Shown one piece after another: positions 53,060-64,000 of a stretch of DNA of 64,000 bases; the first letter of the stretch is position 1, and each line of letters begins with the position of its first letter. Under the pieces are notes generated by a model. It saw only the letters and a program-made list of their open reading frames with translations, ran no database searches and had not been told where the DNA came from. The translations under genes and the position numbers were made by a program. Origin of the DNA: Acholoe squamosa (taxonomy: Eukaryota > Annelida > Polychaeta > Phyllodocida > Polynoidae); NCBI GenBank assembly GCA_949317995.1, contig OX439041.1, forward strand, positions 43,075,269 through 43,139,268, given 5' to 3'.

Positions 53060-54169
53060 CATCTCTATGATTGTAATATCGAGATCAAAACAACATTTGA
53101 TATTTGATTTTGCTAAAGATAGTTGTGTGGTGATGGTAATGATTGACTTGGTGGACATATATGCTTTGAGCATTAGAACTAGTATTATACTAATGTTTCG
53201 CTCATAAACCCTTTAGCAGAATACATGCAAACACCTGACTGATAGTGATCATGGAGGTAATATCAAAAGGTGGCTACATGAAATGTCAATAAGAGACACT
53301 TTGAAAAGAAAAGTGCTAGTGCAGCAGCTAGTGCATCTGTATCAGATGGTGCTGAACCAACCATCAGTGACAAACAGTATCTAGTGCAAGCACCTCTGCT
53401 TAGCCTAGTTCATTCATGGTGCAGACAGCTTCCCAGCAAGAACAGACTGCCATTGCTGAAATCCTATGGGCCCACAAAGTATGTGAGAGCAACTTCAGCT
53501 TTCGGTCTTGTGATGGATTGTCTGACTTATTTAAGAGAATGTTTCCCTGTGAGAGGGATATTGTGACATACCCTCTGTGTAGTACATTAATACATTGTAC
53601 ACAAACTGTGTCTATTAAGTAAGTTCTAACTTTGTGAAGGGGTTTCACAAAATTAGTACCTCACAGATCTTGTATGGCAGCCATGTTGAGGCAAAACTTT
53701 TGCCATAGACTTATCATTACAAGTTTCGCCTATTAGTGTGCTGAAACAACTAGCCAATTTCTCAATCTCAATCTAGGATCAGTAATCCCAATACATTGGC
53801 AACAATTCATGACAAGGAAACAATTTCCTGTTTTATTTCACACATTGTGCTCCAACATGGCCACTGTACATCATTTCGATGTAGCAGACTTGCAGTAAAT
53901 GCCTTCATGAAACCACTGTATATCATGTTTCACATACCTATGATACAGGTACAAACTGAGCACCATTTAAATATGTCCTGGAATATTATCCTAATAGATT
54001 CTACATATAAGCTTATCAATTCTGAGGATAAATAGGTTTGTTACACATGCATTGTTTATTCTGCATATGTCCTATTTTTTCTTATAATTTCCTACCTTAG
54101 TCCTACTTTTTGAAAATTTTCAGTCCTACTTTTGTCCTACTTTTTCGAAGGGGTCTGCCGGACACCCTG
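53060..54169. mobile_element. hAT-like element copy C, inverted
   Basis: Right end GGTCTGCCGGACACCCTG is the complement of the left end of copies A and B. 53570-54169 parallels 7287-7900 inverted, and 53110-53290 parallels 7970-8150 inverted. A short transposase-like N-terminal segment is present at 53396-53560 on plus (AEILWAHKVCESNFSF). The MITE present in copy B is absent here. Confidence 0.8.
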
Positions 54170-54576
54170 CCAATGTCACATGTCTTAAGAAATGTCCATG
54201 TCCCATGTCACTATAAAGCAAAAACCTATGTCAGTAGTGTCACTAAGATAGCTTAACGTTGGGCCTATGTTGGCACCGTTGGGCCTACGCAGGCAGGATG
54301 GGCAGCCAATGTAAAGCTGATGGTTGGGCCAATGTAGGCCCAACATCATGTATATGAATGTCTCTGTGCTATCTGGGCATGCTTTAGCTTGCTAGGCCCC
54401 CTTTAAAATTTTCCGCCCCTTGGCGCAGGGGGGGGGACGTAAAGAAATTTGACTGCCCCAGGGGGTTGTAAAAAACTTTCGCATGGATGCGCGAAAACCC
54501 ACCACCTCCCCACCCTGTTGATAAATGATGACCAATCCCTTATGAGCGGGGGATATCATTCGTTGGTGTCCTTATT
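54170..54576. other. Short intergenic stretch, nothing recognised
   Basis: Contains a local repeat GTTGGGCC(T/A)A.GTAGGC (54258-54345) and a G9 tract. No gene or bounded element. Confidence 0.4.
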
Positions 54577-56644
54577 GCCGTTCATTCTTAGGAATGAACG
54601 GCTATAGGAGGGGACCCATTCTTAAATACAAGCTCTCATAGTGGTGCTTCCTCGCTCTCCATGTATAATCCTGATTCATAGGTACAGTATTAAGTATGCC
54701 TATACCTGGATTAAAATCTGCAAATCAGTCAAGCATAGAAGTGGTGGTGTTGGTGGACCTGTTATTGTAGACCCTGGGGACAGAGTGGTGGTAGCCCTGG
54801 ACACCTCAGGCAGAGCCATGGTATATAGTATATATAGCCCCCCCCCCAACCCACCTCTGAATGGTGGTGGTGGCTGTGCTCCTGGGGTGGCCCCATACCT
54901 GCCTGGCACCACCTCCCCCAGCACCATGTGGTTCTCTTCTGCTGGTGGTGCATTTCTCAGCACCACTGACTATTAACCCACTACAGGCCACCTACATGTA
55001 TATTTATGTATACATGTACACATAAGTATGATGCACTTTTTTAGGAGTTTTAAGTGGCGTGGCATTGGATTATTTGGAGTCTTGGGACCGTTTTCCATGT
55101 GTGTCCGCCATCTTGGTTTTTGGAAACACAGGGATCCAGGCCATATATGGTCAATTTTGATCTTAAAAAGTTATCAGATGGATGTTAGTGACCATTGGGA
55201 CACCTCAACTACCTAATTTTATTGTTTGCCATGTGTGTCGGCCATCTTGGTTTTAGGAAACACAGGGATCCAGGTCATTTGTGGTCAATTTTGATCTTCA
55301 AATGTTATCAGATGGAAATTAGTGACCATTGAAAGACCTCAACTACCTAATTCTATTTTTTTCAATATGTGTCGGCCGTCTTTGTTTTAGAAAACACAGG
55401 GATCCAGGCCATATATGGTCAACTTTGATCTTCAAAAATTATCAGATGGATGTTAGTGACCATTGGGAGACCTCAACTAGCCTATTTTATTGTTTTCCAT
55501 GTGTGTCGGCCATCTTTGTTTTAGGAAACACAGGGATCCAGCTCATATATTGTCAATTTTAATCTTCAAAAGTTATCAGATGGATGTTAGTGACCATTGG
55601 GACACCTCAAGTACCTAATTTTATTGTTCTCCAAATATGTCGGCCATCTTTGTTTTAGGAATCACAGGGATCCAGGTCATATATGGTCAATTTTGATCTT
55701 CAAAAGTTATGAGATGGATGTTAGTGACCATTGAAAGACCTTAACTACCTAATTCTATTTTTTTCAATATGTGACGGTCATCTTTGTTTTAGAAAACACA
55801 GGGATCCAGGCCATATATGGTCAACTTTCATCTTCAAAAATTATCAGATGGATATTAGTGACCATTGGGAGACCTCAACTAGCCTATTTTATTGTTTTCC
55901 ATGTGTGTCGGCCATCTTTGTTTTAGGAAACACAGGGATCCAGCTCATATATTGTCAATTTTAATCTTCAAAAGTTATCAGATGGATGTTAGTGACCAGT
56001 GGGACACCTCAACTAGCTAATTTTATTGTTCTCCAAATATGTCGGCCATCTTTGTTTTAGGAAACTCAGGGATCCAGGCCATATATGGTCAACTTCGATC
56101 TTCAAAAGTTATCAGATGGATGTTAGTGACCATTGGGACACCTCAAGTACCTAATTTTATTTTTTTCCATGTGTGTCGGCCATCTTTGTTTTAGGAAACA
56201 CAGGGATCCAGGTCATATATGGTCAATTTTGATCTTCAAAAGTTATCAGATGGATGTTAGTGACCATTAAGAGACCTCAACTACCTAATTCTATTTTTTT
56301 CAATATGTGTCGGCCATCTTTGTTTTAGAAAACACAGGGATCCAGGCCATATATGGTCAACTTTGATCTTCAAAAATTATCAGATGGATGTTAGTGACCA
56401 TTGGGAGACCTCAACTAGCCTATTTTATTGTTTTCCATGTGTGTTGGCCATCTTTCTTTTAGGAAACACAGGGATCCAGCTCATATATTGTCAATTTTAA
56501 TCTTCAAAAGTTATCAGATGGATGTTAGTGACCATTGGGACACCTCAACTAGCTAATTTTATTGTTCTCCAAATATGTCGGCCATCTTTGTTTTAGGAAA
56601 CACAGGGATCCAGGCCATATATGGTCAACTTCGATCTTCAAAAG
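54577..56644. mobile_element. Composite satellite-bearing TIR element, copy 2 (inverted, truncated)
   Basis: Begins with GCCGTTCATTCTTAGGAATG + AACGGC (one change from the palindrome at 17625). Then follow GTGGTGCTTCCTCGCTCTCC, CCTGGATTAAAATCTGCAAA, the Pro/Gly-rich spacer, CACTTTTTTAGGAGTTTTAA and, with no 38-bp array, the 134-bp array. The LTR retrotransposon at 56645 interrupts it in the middle of a satellite unit. Confidence 0.8.
55075..56644 (+). repeat. 134-bp satellite array (inverted relative to 12340-15945)
   Basis: About 11.7 units with GACCATTGGGACACCTCAAC, TCGGCCATCTTTGTTTTAGG and TATCAGATGGATGTTAGT. A block of about 400 bp recurs (55329-55730 resembles 55731-56130), so local duplications occur here too. 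Confidence 0.93.
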
Positions 56645-57022
56645 TGTAAGGGTTTGTGGTCTTACGGACCTGGGGGGTTCGGGTCTTACGATTCGGAAAG
56701 AAAGAGTAAGACGGTGTTTCAAGTGTATGCCAACGGTTAGAGTTTATTACAAAGGTACACTCACGGCTACCCGGTAGTATTAAGAGGGCAGCTAATAGTC
56801 ATTAAAGGTGTTCTATATACTTGGAGGCCAGAAGGGCCTCTGATGTAGCGGCTGAGCCCTGGGCTTTACATAAGGACCCAGGTGTTCGTCGTCAGATGTC
56901 CCCACAGACCCGGATGGGTGCTGCCACCTATCCGGAACCTGAGGAACGTCCGACGACTCGACTCACCCGCCACGTCAGATGGTACCCAACACTATGGTTA
57001 CATATTATGTACCTCTACACCA
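56645..57022 (-). mobile_element. 3' LTR of the Ty3/gypsy-like element
   Basis: 378 bp starting TGTAAGGG and ending CTACACCA on plus (TG...CA). The insertion cuts a 134-bp satellite unit exactly at 56645. On minus, a purine tract GTCTGGGGGAG lies just before it, AAGTATATAGAAC could be the TATA box and AATAAA the poly(A) signal. The 5' LTR and target duplication would be beyond the window. Confidence 0.75.
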
Positions 57023-58560
57023 CTCCCCCAGACATTTAGGAGGGTGTTATAGTTATAATAATATTACAGGGATAACATTTCTATATGTCTAAACCCTTAG
57101 TAATAGAGGTACAACCATAGATATAACGTTAACACCAAGTTAAGTATTATTCGAATGTCAATTATACGTATTTGATAGTGTATATAGTTACAGAATAGCA
57201 AACCGGATGTTGTAATATGATACGAATTATTTGAATGAGTAACAGTTATATGTAGCGGAACTGTTAATTAACCTTTATACCATATGGTAACAATTTTATG
57301 TTTACGGTATAAGCATTAAGATATGTACCATAATTCGTATATATGTGATAATAACAGTTATATGTAACGGAACTGTCAAATATTGAATAAATCACATAAC
57401 AACATCCGTATGTGTTTGTAATGATTAATATCATGATAGAATATATAGTCTTGATAAAGACTTTTAAAGTAACCACACTATCTAATGACATTTTATATAT
57501 ATTATGACCAAGTGAATCCGTTAAGGATTTCGTGAGTTATTAGGTATATAACTGTTATGAATTACACACTTGAAAAAGAAAAAAAATTACGGTGGAGTAA
57601 TGTATATGACAATGTATGTGATACCACCATGTATCGACTAACTTTTATAGCACCAGACCAATATATATATAATACAATATGCCTCGCCGGACAATAATCT
57701 AAACAATCTGGTGAGGTCTATCGTATCTTGTATTATAAATATGAACATTAATCAGAGATCCGTATGAATAGAAATGCATATACCCGTATCAAAATATGCA
57801 GTAATTTATCACCACAGTGTGACTGTAAACATACAAATGATATTAGAAAAAATAGTTATATGACATTATATACATGACAAAAATAAGAGTTGCTGCTGGA
57901 ATCCTGTGCTGCAGTCTCTCAGGTGCCAGAAAGAAGATATGGTGGTCAGCTAACCACGGGATGGACGTGCTAAAGTTCATTTCATATGATAGGTGAACAC
58001 GGTAGATGAATTTGGGGCAGCTACCCACAATCCTCTAGGAGTGCTATAGTTCATAGGTATATCCGAATGGTGTAGAGTAAAAGTAGAGTATCAGTCCGGT
58101 TTTGTCAACAGTGTAGAAGCGTAATCCATTTAAGTATAGTTGACATAAGTAAAAGTCCAATGTGGGTTGGTCCGGAAGTAGTAGTAATATGTAGTTTTAG
58201 TCCATTCGGGAGTAGAGATAAATGTAGAGGTAGCACAGAATCGTAAAGTCCATCCTTATGTAGTGGTCAGCAACAGGTAACGGTGACAACAGGAATCAGG
58301 AACCAGCATCCGGATACATACAGCAGCATCAACTCTACTATCGGATTTGTTATAAGTTATGAATCCGAATAGACATTTCAGGATATAATAGTGGTATATG
58401 TCCTGAATATACACAAATAGCTGGTTATAAATGGAACCCGGAACACAAATAGCAGGTGTTCGATATCCTAGTAGAAGACATTTGCAGTTAATATGATTCT
58501 GCAAAGGCTAGATCTGGTTATTAGAAAAAAATAAATGTATGTGAAGAAATAACCCGGAGC
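57023..58560 (-). other. Long AT-rich noncoding part of the LTR element
   Basis: About 1.5 kb between the extra ORF and the 3' LTR, with many TATATA/ATATAT words and repeated ACAGTTCCGTTACATATAAC (seen again as ACAGTTCCGCTACATATAAC on minus, near 57250-57380). No ORF over 85 codons. Unusually long 3' noncoding region for a Ty3/gypsy element. Confidence 0.6.
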
Positions 58561-58564
58561 ATGC

Positions 58565-58993
58565 CTAGGCGGATTTCTTGGCATGCTTCTTCTTAAGGAG
58601 CTCTAGAGCCGATTCGGGAGTGCCGTCCCACTCGTCGATATCGACTCCGAATACCCTCATAAACTTAGTGTTTAAGTTGGTATTCCGAGTTATTTCCTCC
58701 TTAACATGCTTCTCTAGAATGTGCACGTCCATAGCTGCCTGTTCTTTGGCAGCTGCGGCTGCATCCTCCTGGGACTTTACATCGTCCCGAATGAGGGTCT
58801 CGAGGCGCTGCTTTTCGGCATTCGCAACCTCCTTCATACATAACAGGGTATCATTAAGGAGACCCTGATGAAACTCAGTCGCTTTCTCGCGGACACATTT
58901 CTCCCAGTGGGTGTAGATGGCCTTCTGGACATCCGCTTCCCCCTGGCGAGACTTCTCAAACCAAATTTCTGCATTACCAGCTGGTAATGGCAT
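58565..58993 (-). CDS. Short coiled-coil-like ORF at end of LTR element
   Basis: 142 codons from the ATG at 58991-58993, which overlaps the last 20 nt of the upstream frame (stop at 58974-58976). The protein is charged and helical in look, with EVANAEKQRLETLIRDDVKS and KEQAAMDVHILEKHVKEEI, ending in a Lys-rich KKKHAKKSA tail. I recognise no family. The overlap suggests either coupled translation or a frameshifted C-terminus of the zinc-finger protein. Same strand as pol. Confidence 0.55.
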   Translation of the reverse strand: MPLPAGNAEIWFEKSRQGEADVQKAIYTHWEKCVREKATEFHQGLLNDTLLCMKEVANAEKQRLETLIRDDVKSQEDAAAAAKEQAAMDVHILEKHVKEEITRNTNLNTKFMRVFGVDIDEWDGTPESALELLKKKHAKKSA

Positions 58994-61505
58994 CTTTTGG
59001 TTTCGCAGGTGGTGCAGCAACCTTGGGGGGTGTTGACACTGCCTGAGGGCCACTTCCGGATGTAGGGCTTCCGGACACTCCTGCTGTTGGAAGACAGTAG
59101 GTGGGGGGTGCAGGGTTTTGTCTCAGCCCCATTTGCATGTACAGTTGTACCTGCTCCTGGGTGAAATTGACGGGTAGAGCGGCTGCGGCAGATGCGGATC
59201 CAGCGGCAGCAGGTGCTGAGGTCTTCTTGGGGACAAGTCGACCACCCTTTCCAACGACCAAGGTCTGGCTCTCAGGTCCAGGTCCCTGGTTCATGGACGG
59301 AAAGTTATGGGTGTTAACTTTCCCCGGCTTAGATACAGCACCTGCGTATCCTGCAGATTCGGGCCTCTTGAAGACAGGAGTACCCTGAACCTGCTCATGT
59401 GGGTGGCGTGCCAGAGGAGACCTGGAGCGGTCATCTACCCTGGCTTTAGCAGCTGTGGTGGTCTGACCATTACCGTTACCACCACGGTTCTGGTCTCTTC
59501 GGCTCCTCTCACGAGCTCTCTTTCCCTCCTTACCGGATTCCTCGCATTTCTGCCAGAGGGACTCGTGCATGTCAAGCTTTCCTTTTCCAGTAGTCAGGAC
59601 TATCTTGGCGCGGAGTTTGGAGTCCTTGGTCTTCGGAACCTCGCAGAGGACTTGGTCCCCTGGTCGGATCTTAGACCAAGTATCCTCACTCAGGCTATCG
59701 AACTCCTTCATGAGTTCCTGATGGAGCTCCATAATACGTTTACGAGCTCCATCCAATCCTTCTGCGTGGCATTTCTTCTGGTGTCTAGCCAGATCGCTAC
59801 GTCGGTTATACTGAACCTTCGTAGTACATTTCTTGCCCTTCTTACCATAACTCGGATCACAAATGTAAACCGGGTGATGGTGGAAGTGGGCCTCTACCAG
59901 ATGCCTTTGGAACCGGGCTGGAGTACTCCAGGTCCGGACCGAGACATCACTCGCATCCTGGCAGATAGAGAAGGGACAGGACTTTTGGTCGTCACCGTAC
60001 CACTTCTCAAGAGCCCAACGCAGCTTGCGCCTCTAGGTATAAGTGTAGTACCCTTCGGTGTGGTTAAGCATAAGCCACATCTTACGATAGGCTTTGCTCG
60101 GATTGGGATCCTCGTCCGAAAGGCGCATCCAATCCTCGTCATCCGACTCATTATTTTTGTTCACAGAGTCCGGGCAGGCGTACAGAGTAGAGCCGTCCTT
60201 CTTTACTCCGTAGGCGCAGTCGGAGAAACACGTCGGAATCCGGGTTTTGAATCCGGATTTGGCGTTAGCCCACCGTTCAGCCTCGGTTTGAGTTGATGGA
60301 GTGGCCTTCTCATCATACTCAACCGAGGACTCATGCACGGATTCCTCGTCCGAGGAAACAACCTCCATGGCAGTACTACCAGTGGCTGAGGTGCTAGCTT
60401 TTGGTTCGGCTCTAGCAGAATCCGGAAGATTCTTGAGCTTCCGCGCAGCGGACCTCCTGTTCTTGCTCACCTTCCAGTCTTCCGGGTCCTTGGTTCCGGA
60501 CTCACTGGAGGTTGATGCTTCTACCGTGGTTGACTCGGTAGTACTGCCGGTGGCTGTAACAGAACCGGCTGCGCCTCTTGTGGCAAGCTTCAGGTCCGGG
60601 ATAGGAGGTGCGGGTACTTCCGCTTCCCTTAGCCTTTTCCAAAGCCTCCTGTTCAGCAGTCATACGACGGACGATAACCGTCCGAAGGGCTGCACCTCTG
60701 TCCATACCGGTTAGTGACTTGTTCTGCACGTCTACTAACTCCTCCTCGGTTATGTAATAACCGTCGTCGCACTGTTCGAAATTGGCAGCGGCTTCGCGGA
60801 ACTCCCTCATGGTCTCGGGACGCTTGGGTCGGGTAGCAGAGGGACGTGGGTATGTCTGCCCCTCGGGTTCCGAGACGCAGCCTACCCAATCTATGTTGGT
60901 CTGTGTTACATTCCACTGAGACCTATCCGGCTTAGCGTAAGCTCCTAGCAGGAAGGCTCTGTTTGCCTCGTACACCACCTGTCGAAAGGCAGAGTCCACC
61001 ATGAGTCCCCTTTGGAACCACGGCCAGTCTCGGAGCCATTCGGGTGGCGTCCTCTCCAGCTGATTGGGGCCTTCGATCGCCATTCTCACCTTCGGGTCCA
61101 TCTTGTGGGGAGTACCGTCTGGATTCACTACCTATGCCTGTAGTTCCGGATGGACGTACAGGTACCGGCCGTCATATTCTGCGGGGAACGGGTCAGCCAC
61201 TGCTGGCTTCCACTGGTCCTTCGGGCCGTCGACTTGTGTAGTCTCGGACCCAGTTGCTGCTGCTTCAGGATTCGCAGCCTCTCCAACTTCTTCAGTCGGA
61301 AGTGGTGACAACATCTTCTCTGGCTCATTCAACGAGAATGAAGCCAGCTTCTGCTCGAACGAGCGATCGGCGGGTTCCTCCACGTCCATCATCTCGCTTT
61401 CTTCCTGTGTCACAGGTGACAAAGCTCCCGGAAAAGCTTCTGCGGACGGAGTCAGCTTATCCGGGTCACCGGATAGCTTGGCTGCAGCTACGGATTCCTC
61501 AGCCA
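58974..61505 (-). pseudogene. Extra zinc-finger-like ORF downstream of integrase (decayed)
   Basis: A long coding stretch begins at the ATG 61503-61505 (MAEESVAAAKLSGDP) and runs about 840 codons. It has an amber codon at 61132-61134, a frame change near 60620, and a second in-frame amber at 60033-60035. The N-terminal third is acidic, the middle basic and Ser/Thr-rich (SKNRRSAARKLKNLP). Residues encoded by 59978-59766 contain CPFSIC with later H..H, then C...C with SDLARHQKKCH, i.e. two C2H2/C2HC-like modules. The C-terminus is low-complexity Gly/Pro/Ala. Family unknown; a gag-like or env-position accessory protein are both possible. Opposite-strand ORFs here are shadows. Confidence 0.6.
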
Positions 61506-61599
61506 TGACTGGGGAATCGACACGGGAGCCTTTACGGCGCTGGGGCCGACACAGACGGAGTCTGCCTGCTGAGAGACAGACTCTGAGGGCGCACAAGAG

Positions 61600-62335
61600 G
61601 TTGCTAGACGGTAGAATTTAAGGAAGAATGGCTGACCCAACTGTCCCAAACGCTACCGAAAAACAATATGGCGACAGGCCAGCTTTCGTGACGTCATTTC
61701 CCCGCGGGTTTCGCGAGGTCAAGAGAGGTCAACCGAGACTGGACGCGGTGACGTCATGCGGAAATGCACGTGTTACAAGCGGAGCATCAACAAACTGATT
61801 GTTTTTGGGTAATTATCGCTCACGCTGATGACTCGTCTGAGGATTTAAGTGGAGATTATGGAAAGCTTAAGCAAATCCACCGGATTATCCGTCCACTACC
61901 CATTAGTACATCATACGGCGGCGACAAATAAGCCTTTCGGGTCAGTTGCCATCCGTTCCTCTAAATGTAAACATTACACTCGTTGTGTATACAGGTTAGG
62001 TCACTGCAGTCCTCTGGGCAATTCGAGGGCTGCGGCGAACGTATATCCCCTTCTTGGATAGTTCTTTATCGGACCTGACAGTCTGAAGAGCCTTTTCTGG
62101 GTGCTTCTTAGCCTTCGAAACACCTTTCCCCTTCTTTTTGTCTTCACCTGCCGAGACTTTTAACTCCCCCATGCTTAATCGGTGTTGGCGTGGGTGGTAC
62201 TGATTCGGAACACTTCTTAGGCCTACCCTGGCCTCGCTTCACTGTAGTGTTCTTTACCTGGTCTATAATACGATTCTGGTTCCGGATCTTTTCTAATCCT
62301 TCACCATACATTTCTGTGGAGGTCTCCCTCCCACA
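61600..62335 (-). other. Spacer between pol and the extra ORF
   Basis: About 730 bp. Contains a minus-strand purine tract AAAAAGAAGGGGAAAGG near 62127-62145, a short Lys-rich frame, and CpG-rich sequence with TGACGTCA-like words (TGACGTCATTTC at 61690, TGACGTCATGCG at 61750) just upstream of the extra ORF start. This could be an internal promoter or leader, or a junction between two elements. Confidence 0.45.
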
Positions 62336-63905
62336 TCATTTCCTTAGTCTGGCCACATTTGACTTATAGAGTCGACCAAGGTCTGATTTGATAATTACGG
62401 TACAGTCACTAATAACTTGTGTTACAGTAAAAGGACCGTCCCAATTAGACGCTAATTTTATGTGTCTAAGTGGTTCATGTAATCTTAGAACTCTGTCTCC
62501 GGATTGGAATTTGCGATGTTTTAAATCAGTATCATATCCAATCTTCTGCCATTTGGCACTTTTCAATTCGGACAGACTCGTATGCTTTTCGGAACCTGTC
62601 TCTTAAGCAGTCGACGAAAACTACATGACAAGATAGTTCCGGGTCCATTCCTACGACTCCAAATACTAAGTCTGCAGGCATTATCAGGTCCTCTCAGAAA
62701 ACTAGTAGATTCGGAGTACAGTTAGTACTTGAATGTACCGTACTGTTATAAGCATGTGTCACAAAATGACATTGCTCGTCCCAATCGTCCATGTGTTCAT
62801 TAACAAGTGACTTCAGGACCTGGATAAGGGTTCTGTTGAACCTTTCCACCAATCCGTCGCTTTGTGGCCTATACGGGTTGGTTCTAGTTTTGCAGATAGC
62901 TAAGTATTCGCACATACCTGACCAGAGATTTGATTCGAACTCTCTGCCTTGGTCACTGTGTAACATAAATGGTACACCGAAACTTAATACCCAACCTTTT
63001 ACAAAGGCTTCGGCACAAGTAACTGCTTTGTGGTCCGGTAGTGGAAATACTTTAGTGTATTTCGTATAATAATCACACACTACCATCATACAGGTATTCT
63101 CATTAGCGGTTGTGTTCAATCCGCTAATGATATCTACCCCGATTCTTGCGAACCTAACTCCGAAAAGTTCTTGGGATAGTGGGAGCTTGCCCATCCCGGG
63201 TCCGGGTTTGTTCTTACAACAATCCAGACAAGTGGTTACCCATCTTTGCAAGTCTCTTGACATGCCAGGCCAATAGTATTTCTTGGAAAGTCGTGCTAAT
63301 GAGCGCTTCCTTCCGAAATGACCACTGGTCCGGTGCCCATGACAAAAATACATAATGTCATGTCTCATTGCATGTGGTATCACCACTTGCATGATTTTCT
63401 CACCATTATTACATGGCTTCCAACGGTATAACACGCCTTTCCGGACTTCTAGCTCGGTCCATTGAGCAAGAAACCTTCTCATTTCTCGATTTTCCAGAGA
63501 GACCTCAGGTCTAACTGGACGTATACCCTTTAGTACTAATTGCAGTAGCTGCGCAGTTATCGAGTCAGCTTCCTGGAAATGTCGTATGTGGTCCATAGAC
63601 CAATCCAGTATACTGGCAACTAGGGGTTCGAATGGTCTTCTAATCCCTGCTAACACTGCCTTATGAGCTCCACAATCAGTACAATCTGGATAATCACATT
63701 TCCGAATTGGTATTCGAGATAAAGCATCAGCATTTAAATGCTTAACTCCGGGTCTATGCTGAATTTGATGATGTTCAAGCCCATATTCGGATAAATGGGC
63801 TAGCCATCGGCCTAACATCCCTTCAGCATCTCGGAAGTTCAGTAGCCATCTTAAAGAGGAGTGATCCGTACGTAAAGTAAAGTTCGTTCCCCATAAAAAA
63901 TGTTT
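62336..63905 (-). pseudogene. Ty3/gypsy-like pol: RNase H end, integrase, GPF/Y module (broken)
   Basis: Reading on minus, sequence before 63818 carries LRTDHSSLRWLL (RNase H end), then HRPGVKHLNADALSR, an HHCC zinc domain (CHGHRTSGHFGRKR, CLDCCKNK) and the integrase core with D (GVDIISG), D (LHSDQGREFE) and E (YRPQSDGLVERFNRTL). A nonsense codon after LLVF (about 62694) and a frame change near 62566 separate the last part (HRKFQSGDRVLRLHEPLRH, NWDGPFTV). RT, protease and gag are outside the window. An upstream stop near 63925 shows further decay. Confidence 0.9.
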
Positions 63906-64000
63906 GAACTTCTTGGTATATGGTGTGATTCAGTGAAGGATGTTCACCAGCCTGAGGACCATTGGAATCACAAACTCAATATTACTCAATAACACTTTAT

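Noticed and set aside
59307..60296. 329-codon plus-strand ORF
   Set aside because: It is antisense to the zinc-finger-bearing frame on minus, has no recognisable domain, and follows from codon bias of the real frame.
60301..61621. Plus-strand Ser-rich ORFs (60301-60714, 61064-61621)
   Set aside because: Antisense shadows of the acidic minus-strand coding region of the LTR element.
1..64000. tRNA, rRNA or snRNA genes
   Set aside because: I found no convincing tRNA cloverleaf, rRNA core or snRNA signature by eye; a covariance-model scan would be needed to exclude decayed tRNA-derived SINE heads.

Overview
The window is animal genomic DNA, not a microbial replicon. It has one split protein-coding gene with nine GT-AG exons, long AT-rich introns, AATAAA/poly(A) tails, satellites, MITEs, hAT, LINE and Ty3/gypsy-like elements. 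The repeats (4-bp-tailed non-LTR elements, 6-bp-TSD hAT elements, TIR elements full of tandem repeats) suggest a marine invertebrate, either lophotrochozoan or invertebrate deuterostome. I cannot name the species from sequence alone.

The host gene is a PIWI-clade Argonaute (piwi-like 1 type) on the minus strand. Nine coding exons lie between 35278 and 1162, and every join is frame-consistent (1440 nt, 480 codons). They encode an Arg-Gly-rich N-terminus, the Argonaute N domain, the PAZ domain and the start of the region leading to MID. The MID/PIWI exons would lie to the left of position 1. Two introns are very large: coding intron 1 is 20477-35137 and coding intron 2 is 6757-20280. Both are filled with transposons and satellites, so a piRNA-pathway gene is carrying a dense load of the pathway's usual targets.

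Layout from left to right. 1-680: a LINE-like poly(A) tail and a 38-bp satellite. 1162-6756: piwi exons 9 to 3, with MITEs between them. 7287-9170: a complete hAT-like element with 6-bp TSD. 10030-10462: a hAT MITE with 8-bp TSD. 12165-17650: a large composite element with terminal inverted repeats that contains a 134-bp and a 38-bp satellite array. 20281-20476: piwi exon 2. 21635-25680: MITEs, a 250-bp tandem duplication and a 5'-truncated LINE with a perfect 14-bp TSD. 27048-28640: a second hAT copy with a decayed transposase. 28800-30965: an AT-rich array that switches orientation and holds a GC-rich 153-bp hairpin. 32515-33968: members of a CAGGGATG 6-bp-TSD family. 35138-35278: the first coding piwi exon. 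36-54 kb: intergenic DNA with SINE-like repeats, a 2.2-kb CCGTAAAACGGGG TIR element, a 198-bp satellite and a third hAT copy. 54577-56644: an inverted, truncated copy of the composite satellite-bearing element, cut by an LTR retrotransposon that fills 56645-64000.

The LTR element is the most unusual mobile element. After its RNase H/integrase segment, and before its 3' LTR, it carries a long extra reading frame of about 840 codons with two zinc-finger-like modules, followed by a short overlapping coiled-coil ORF. The copy is decayed: nonsense codons and frameshifts occur in both pol and the extra ORF. Several MITE families are supported by target-site duplications or by empty-site comparison between repeats inside this window.
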